A DNA stretch of 9,155 nucleotides from JBCDBH01 sp039184055 (lineage in GTDB: Bacteria > Acidobacteriota > Thermoanaerobaculia > Multivoradales > J023), in contig JBCDBH010000240.1 of NCBI GenBank assembly GCA_039184055.1, forward strand, positions 1 to 9,155, given 5' to 3'. Below the pieces are notes generated by a model. It made no database searches and was not told the DNA's origin. It worked only from the letters and a program-made list of their open reading frames with translations. This document shows positions 5,746 to 9,155 of this stretch, piece after piece. Each line of letters begins with the position of its first letter. Positions within the stretch are counted from its first letter, which is position 1. Both the position numbers and the translations under genes were made by a program.

Positions 5746-6761
5746 CACGCGCTACGACCACACTGGTGATTCTCACCAGTGCCGTCGTCGTAGCATTCTT
5801 GGGAAGCTTGGCCACAGGTTCGGTGACCGTGCCCCTGGGTGAGGTCGTGACCGTCCTTTTCGGTGGGGAAGCGAGCACGCCTGGTTGGGCGGTGATCGTC
5901 GTCCAGTTCCGTTTACCCAAAGCGTTGACCGCCATCTTGGCGGGTGCTGGGCTCGCCGTTGCTGGCCTGCTCATGCAAACACTCTTTCGCAATCCGCTCG
6001 CTGGCCCCTACGTCCTCGGTATCAGCTCGGGTGCCAGCTTGATGGTAGCGCTCGTCGTTCTCGGCACCACCACATGGGGTTTGGCCGGTTGGATCGTCGG
6101 CGATCTCACCCTGGTGATGGCGGCGTGTATCGGTGCGGCGGGCGTGCTGGGTTTGGTCTTGTTGGCCTCGCGCCACGTCTCGACGCTGAGCCTGCTGATT
6201 CTCGGTGTGCTCTTCGGGTACGCCAGCGGCGCCTTGGTTACCGTGCTTCTACACTTCAGCATCGCGGAGCGCATCCGTGCGTACCTCCAATGGACGTTCG
6301 GAAGCTTTGGCAGCGTCACCCTCGGTCAGATCTGGCTTCTCGCCACCGTTGTGCTGGGCGCGCTCGTGCTGGCGACTCTGCTCGCCAAGCCGCTCGACGG
6401 TTTGTTGCTGGGCGAGGCGGAAGCGCGGGCTCTCGGGGTCGAAGTGGGTCGGGTCAAGACGGGTGTGCTCATTGCGACCGCGCTGTTGGCGGGTTCGATC
6501 ACCGCCTTTTGCGGACCGATCGGCTTCATCGGGATCGCGGTGCCACATCTCGCTCGCGGTCTACTCGGCAGCGTTCGCCATCGTCTTCTCATTCCGGCCA
6601 GCGCCGCGGCGGGCGCGTTGATCGCCTTGCTCGCCGATCTCCTTGCGCAGCTCCCCGGACACGACGCGGTCTTGCCTCTCAATGCCGTCACCGCGCTGCT
6701 CGGCGCTCCCGTCATCGCTTGGATCGTCATCCGGGGTCGAAATCTCGGAGAGCTCTTTTGA
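5742..6761 (+). CDS. btuC: B12/corrinoid ABC transporter permease (BtuC/FecCD family)
   Basis: A 339-residue inner-membrane protein, normal for the FecCD family, with about ten hydrophobic segments. Family landmarks in order: FRLPKALTAILAGAGLAVAGLLMQ (56-79, the RLPR-type motif and TM2), LFRNPLAGPYVLGISSGASL (81-100, the conserved NPLA-P--LGISSGA), W-FGSF (184-189), LLLGEAEARALGV (221-233, the cytoplasmic coupling region that contacts the ATPase) and GPIGFIGIAVPHLAR (258-272). Two copies form the translocation channel and dock with the ATPase encoded next. The ATG at 5742 overlaps the upstream TGA as ATGA, and no independent Shine-Dalgarno is evident, so translational coupling is likely. An upstream in-frame ATG at 5589 would add 51 Arg-rich residues lying inside the previous gene and is rejected. 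The family is certain; substrate is inferred from context. Confidence 0.92.
   Translation: MTRATTTLVILTSAVVVAFLGSLATGSVTVPLGEVVTVLFGGEASTPGWAVIVVQFRLPKALTAILAGAGLAVAGLLMQTLFRNPLAGPYVLGISSGASLMVALVVLGTTTWGLAGWIVGDLTLVMAACIGAAGVLGLVLLASRHVSTLSLLILGVLFGYASGALVTVLLHFSIAERIRAYLQWTFGSFGSVTLGQIWLLATVVLGALVLATLLAKPLDGLLLGEAEARALGVEVGRVKTGVLIATALLAGSITAFCGPIGFIGIAVPHLARGLLGSVRHRLLIPASAAAGALIALLADLLAQLPGHDAVLPLNAVTALLGAPVIAWIVIRGRNLGELF
6747..6752 (+). promoter_or_regulatory. Shine-Dalgarno site (GGAGAG) supporting a TTG start
   Basis: GGAGAG lies 5 nt before the TTG at 6758, inside the end of the permease gene. With the 4-nt TTGA overlap it favours TTG 6758 as the ATPase start; no ATG is available in frame ahead of the first beta strand. 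A second TTG at 6770 is a weaker alternative. Confidence 0.6.
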
Positions 6762-7507
6762 CGACCGGGTTGATCGCCGAAGACCTGGCCATCGGTCATG
6801 CCGGCTCGAGCGCTCTGCTCGAGGGTGTCGACTTCCGGGTCGATCCCGGTGTTCTGATCGCCTTGTTGGGCCGCAACGGCAGCGGCAAGTCGACCCTGCT
6901 CGCCACGCTCGCCGGGTTGCTACCCGCTCTCTCCGGTCGTCTCCTTCTCGATGGCGCCCCGCTCGCCAACCTCACGGCGACCGCGAGAGCGCGTGCCATC
7001 GCCGTGGTGCGACCTGGGCGCGCCGCCTTGGGTGGACTCAGGGTCGAGGAATTCGTCGGCATGGGTCGTTTGCCTCACACCGATTGGTGGGGGACCTTGC
7101 GCGACGCCGACCACGAGCGGGTCGAGGCGGCTCTTCGGGCGGTCGATGCGGATGCCTTTACCGAGCGGCAGCTCAACACGCTCAGTGATGGTGAGTATCA
7201 GCGGGTTTCGCTCGCACGCGCGCTGGCTCAAGAGCCGACACTCTTGCTTCTCGATGAACCGACCGCGTTTCTCGATCTACCCGGCCGACGCGAGATCATG
7301 CGATTGCTCGCCGATCTCGCCCACGACGAAACGGGGCGAACGGTGATTCTGGCGATTCACGATCTCGATCTAGCGCTTCGCTATGCCGATCGGCTGTGGG
7401 TGATCGACAACGGAGCTCTGATCCGAGGACAACCAGCCTCCTTGCAGGATCAGGGTGTGCTCGCGGCTGCGTTCGGAGTTGAAGACGAGCGTCAAACGCT
7501 GGCCTAA
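6758..7507 (+). CDS. btuD: B12/corrinoid ABC transporter ATP-binding protein (BtuD/FecE family)
   Basis: A 249-residue ATPase that should energise the BtuC-type permease encoded just upstream. Motifs: Walker A GRNGSGKST (38-46), signature LSDGEYQRVSLARALAQ (142-158), Walker B LLLLDEP (162-168), D-loop FLDL (171-174) and switch histidine in AIHDLDLALRYAD (His201). Two departures from textbook sequence: the signature reads LSDGE rather than LSGGQ, and the Q-loop position lacks glutamine (IAVVRPGRAALGGLRVEEFV, residues 81-100, where VPQ or similar is usual). Both variants occur in FecE-like ATPases paired with long FecB-like binding proteins, so the gene is not obviously broken. Start is TTG at 6758, overlapping the permease TGA, preceded by GGAGAG. 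The stop is TAA at 7505-7507, followed by a 38-nt gap without a terminator-like hairpin before the caspase-like gene. Confidence 0.92.
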   Translation: MTTGLIAEDLAIGHAGSSALLEGVDFRVDPGVLIALLGRNGSGKSTLLATLAGLLPALSGRLLLDGAPLANLTATARARAIAVVRPGRAALGGLRVEEFVGMGRLPHTDWWGTLRDADHERVEAALRAVDADAFTERQLNTLSDGEYQRVSLARALAQEPTLLLLDEPTAFLDLPGRREIMRLLADLAHDETGRTVILAIHDLDLALRYADRLWVIDNGALIRGQPASLQDQGVLAAAFGVEDERQTLA

Positions 7508-7545
7508 GCTTTTCGTCACATCGAGCCGCCCGACATCATGAGGCC

Positions 7546-9155
7546 ATGTCGCCTACCCTTCACGCGCTGCTGATCGGGATCTCCGCCTATCCACCGGTCG
7601 ATCAGGGTCGGGGGCCGCGTGATCAGAGTCTCGAAGGACCGATCAACGATGTCGTGGCGATGTACGACTATCTTCGTCGTCTGCCTCGACCCGTGGAGAT
7701 CCATCGCCTCACCGCCACCGCCGATGGTAAGGGAGGCACGTGGGAATCGAGCGACCAGCTCCCGACCATGAGGCGGATCGACGACGCGATACAAAGCATG
7801 ATCGCGCTGCCACCGGACCGCCCTGTGCTGATTCATTTCGCCGGTCATGGCGCTCGTCTGCCCTCAGTGGTTCACCGACGCAAGACTGGTTTCGACGAAT
7901 GTCTCGTGCCGTACGATCACGATCAGGGACGCTATCTACGCGATTTCGAGCTGGCCTACCGTCTACGCCAGCTGAGCGCTTCCGGACGGCGTGTGGTTCT
8001 CGTGCTCGACTGTTGTTTTTCCGGTGGCCTGGTGCATCGCCAAACGAGATCGCGACGACGGATACGAGGCTTGGGGCGACTTCCCGATCCCATCGAGCGA
8101 GGTCACGATCTCCAGACGATCGAACCGCTCGACGTTCTCCTACGTCACTGGAACGCCCACGAAGACGCCCCGCGACCCGAGCGACGATTTCGCGACTTGT
8201 CCGGTTATCTCGATTGGCTGGAGACAAGTGAATTGACTGCGTTTGCGGCGGCTCGAAGTCATGAGACGGCTCGTGAAACACTGTTCGGTGAATGCGTTCA
8301 TGGCCAGCTTACGTATTGGCTGCTCGATGGACTCGAGCGCGAGCCCGCCGCCACCGACCGGGCTCTGTACGAGCATGCGCGAGTCCAGATCGGAGCCCGA
8401 AGCTCACTGCAACATCCAGTCTTGACCGGCGTGCGCGACTCGCCTCTTTTCCAGCATGGTGAAGGTCGTGCCGAAGTACCTCGTTTCTTCACTGTGTTGA
8501 AAGTCGAGAACGGTAGCGTTTGGATCGACGGTGGGCAGGCACACGGTCTCGAGGAAGGACAGAGAGTCCGCGCTCGAACGCGGGCCGACGAGTTTGTCGA
8601 TCTCGAGCTGACGGTGCTGTATTCGGTGAGCTCCGAGCTCAGGCCGATCAAAGAGGCGCAAACGACCATCTCTGCCTTGACGAGCGGTGATCGAGCCGAC
8701 CCCGTGAGCCTGGCTCGGAGAGTATCGGTGGCGATCGAAACAGAGCGGGCCCTGGTCTCGGCAGTTGAACAAACACAAAGCCCATTTGTCCATCTTACGG
8801 ATCCCGACCGGGCCGAGTGGCGGGTCGAGCTGCGTGACAACGGTTCGTTCGCTGTCTTGGAAGGCGAGACGCTGATCCATGAGGAGAAAGCGACTCGATC
8901 ACTCGATCGCGCCGCCGATATACAGACCTGCCTCGACCACCTGGCGCGGTATCGCAATCTCGGACGTCTTCGGTCACCGGGTGGGCGTAATCTCGACCTC
9001 GGGCATCTCGTGCGTGCAGGTTTTCATCTGCTCGCGCCAGATTTCGATCCCGAGCAACCCGTGGGCGTGACGCGACACGAGGCGGGGGAGGAGCACGTCA
9101 CGGTCGAGACAGGGCAGTGGTTGGCGCTGCGGATCGAAAACCTATCAGGAGCACC
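7546..9155 (+). CDS. Caspase-fold (metacaspase-like, clan CD) protease, 3' end outside window
   Basis: The frame is open from ATG 7546 to the right edge (536 codons plus two bases). The N-terminus MSPTLHALLIGISAYP is the first strand of a peptidase C14 domain, with no signal peptide, so the protein is cytoplasmic. Landmarks: LEGPINDVVAMYDYL (29-43), catalytic His101 in HFAGHG, FDECLVPYDH (116-125, S1-pocket-like acidic segment), catalytic Cys157 in VLDCCFSGG, AFAAARSHETA (232-242), HGQLTYWLLDGLE (253-264) and QHPVLTG (289-295). Between Cys157 and residue ~230 is a long linker with an Arg-rich stretch (TRSRRRIRG, 167-175). After ~310 comes a beta-rich region with GGQAHGLEEGQRVRA (329-343), a helix DHLARYRNLGRL (464-475), and near the edge ETGQWLALRIENLSG, resembling the start of a DUF4384-type beta domain. 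Acidic pocket and family suggest Arg/Lys specificity. Only a weak GAGG sits 2 nt before the ATG, so the start relies on domain fit. Substrates and partners are unknown. Confidence 0.88.
   Translation, partial: MSPTLHALLIGISAYPPVDQGRGPRDQSLEGPINDVVAMYDYLRRLPRPVEIHRLTATADGKGGTWESSDQLPTMRRIDDAIQSMIALPPDRPVLIHFAGHGARLPSVVHRRKTGFDECLVPYDHDQGRYLRDFELAYRLRQLSASGRRVVLVLDCCFSGGLVHRQTRSRRRIRGLGRLPDPIERGHDLQTIEPLDVLLRHWNAHEDAPRPERRFRDLSGYLDWLETSELTAFAAARSHETARETLFGECVHGQLTYWLLDGLEREPAATDRALYEHARVQIGARSSLQHPVLTGVRDSPLFQHGEGRAEVPRFFTVLKVENGSVWIDGGQAHGLEEGQRVRARTRADEFVDLELTVLYSVSSELRPIKEAQTTISALTSGDRADPVSLARRVSVAIETERALVSAVEQTQSPFVHLTDPDRAEWRVELRDNGSFAVLEGETLIHEEKATRSLDRAADIQTCLDHLARYRNLGRLRSPGGRNLDLGHLVRAGFHLLAPDFDPEQPVGVTRHEAGEEHVTVETGQWLALRIENLSGA

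Noticed and set aside
5885..6757. Long plus-strand reading ahead of the ATPase, overlapping the permease
   Set aside because: This part is Arg/His/Ser-rich out-of-frame reading of the permease. The real ATPase begins at TTG 6758 where the ABC fold starts.
8298..8957. Minus-strand open frame of 219 codons opposite the caspase gene
   Set aside because: Ser/Arg/Thr-rich shadow of the plus-strand frame. The plus strand carries ordered caspase motifs over the same region.

Overview
This is a 9.2 kb GC-rich window from a Gram-negative (diderm) bacterium. The diderm cell plan is shown directly by a TonB-dependent outer-membrane receptor, a secretin-type STN-domain protein with a signal peptide, and a lipoprotein-like binding protein. 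The gene styles would suit an environmental lineage such as Myxococcota or Acidobacteriota. That placement is an impression from gene content, not something I could test.

Layout. (1) Positions 3-846, + strand: the C-terminal end of a TPR protein, then a small exported protein that is essentially one STN (secretin/TonB short N-terminal) domain. (2) Positions 864-2236, - strand: a two-gene unit of an RHG histidine phosphatase and a class I SAM methyltransferase, joined by an ATGA overlap. It converges on the STN gene across a 17-nt gap that holds a small hairpin. (3) Positions 2237-2626: a divergent intergenic region carrying a cobalamin (B12) riboswitch upstream of the next operon. (4) Positions 2627-7507, + strand: a tightly packed vitamin B12 uptake operon of TonB-dependent receptor (btuB), substrate-binding protein (btuF-like), FecCD permease (btuC-like) and ATPase (btuD-like). 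Junctions are a 2-nt gap, an ATGA overlap and a TTGA overlap. (5) Positions 7546-9155, + strand: a caspase-fold (metacaspase-like) protease with an intact His/Cys dyad, running off the right edge and only 38 nt behind the B12 ATPase.

How they work together. When B12 is scarce, the riboswitch should allow translation of the receptor. The receptor moves corrinoid across the outer membrane using TonB energy, the binding protein captures it, and the permease/ATPase pair imports it to the cytoplasm. The divergent RHG phosphatase could be an alpha-ribazole-phosphate phosphatase (CobC-like) acting in corrinoid salvage, but its family is too broad to settle this from sequence alone.

The least expected element is the caspase-like protease. 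It is intact as far as visible, carries an Arg-rich linker and a beta-rich C-terminal region, and sits so close behind the B12 genes that read-through from the riboswitch-controlled promoter is plausible. No transposases, tRNA or rRNA genes, CRISPR arrays or att-like repeats were seen.
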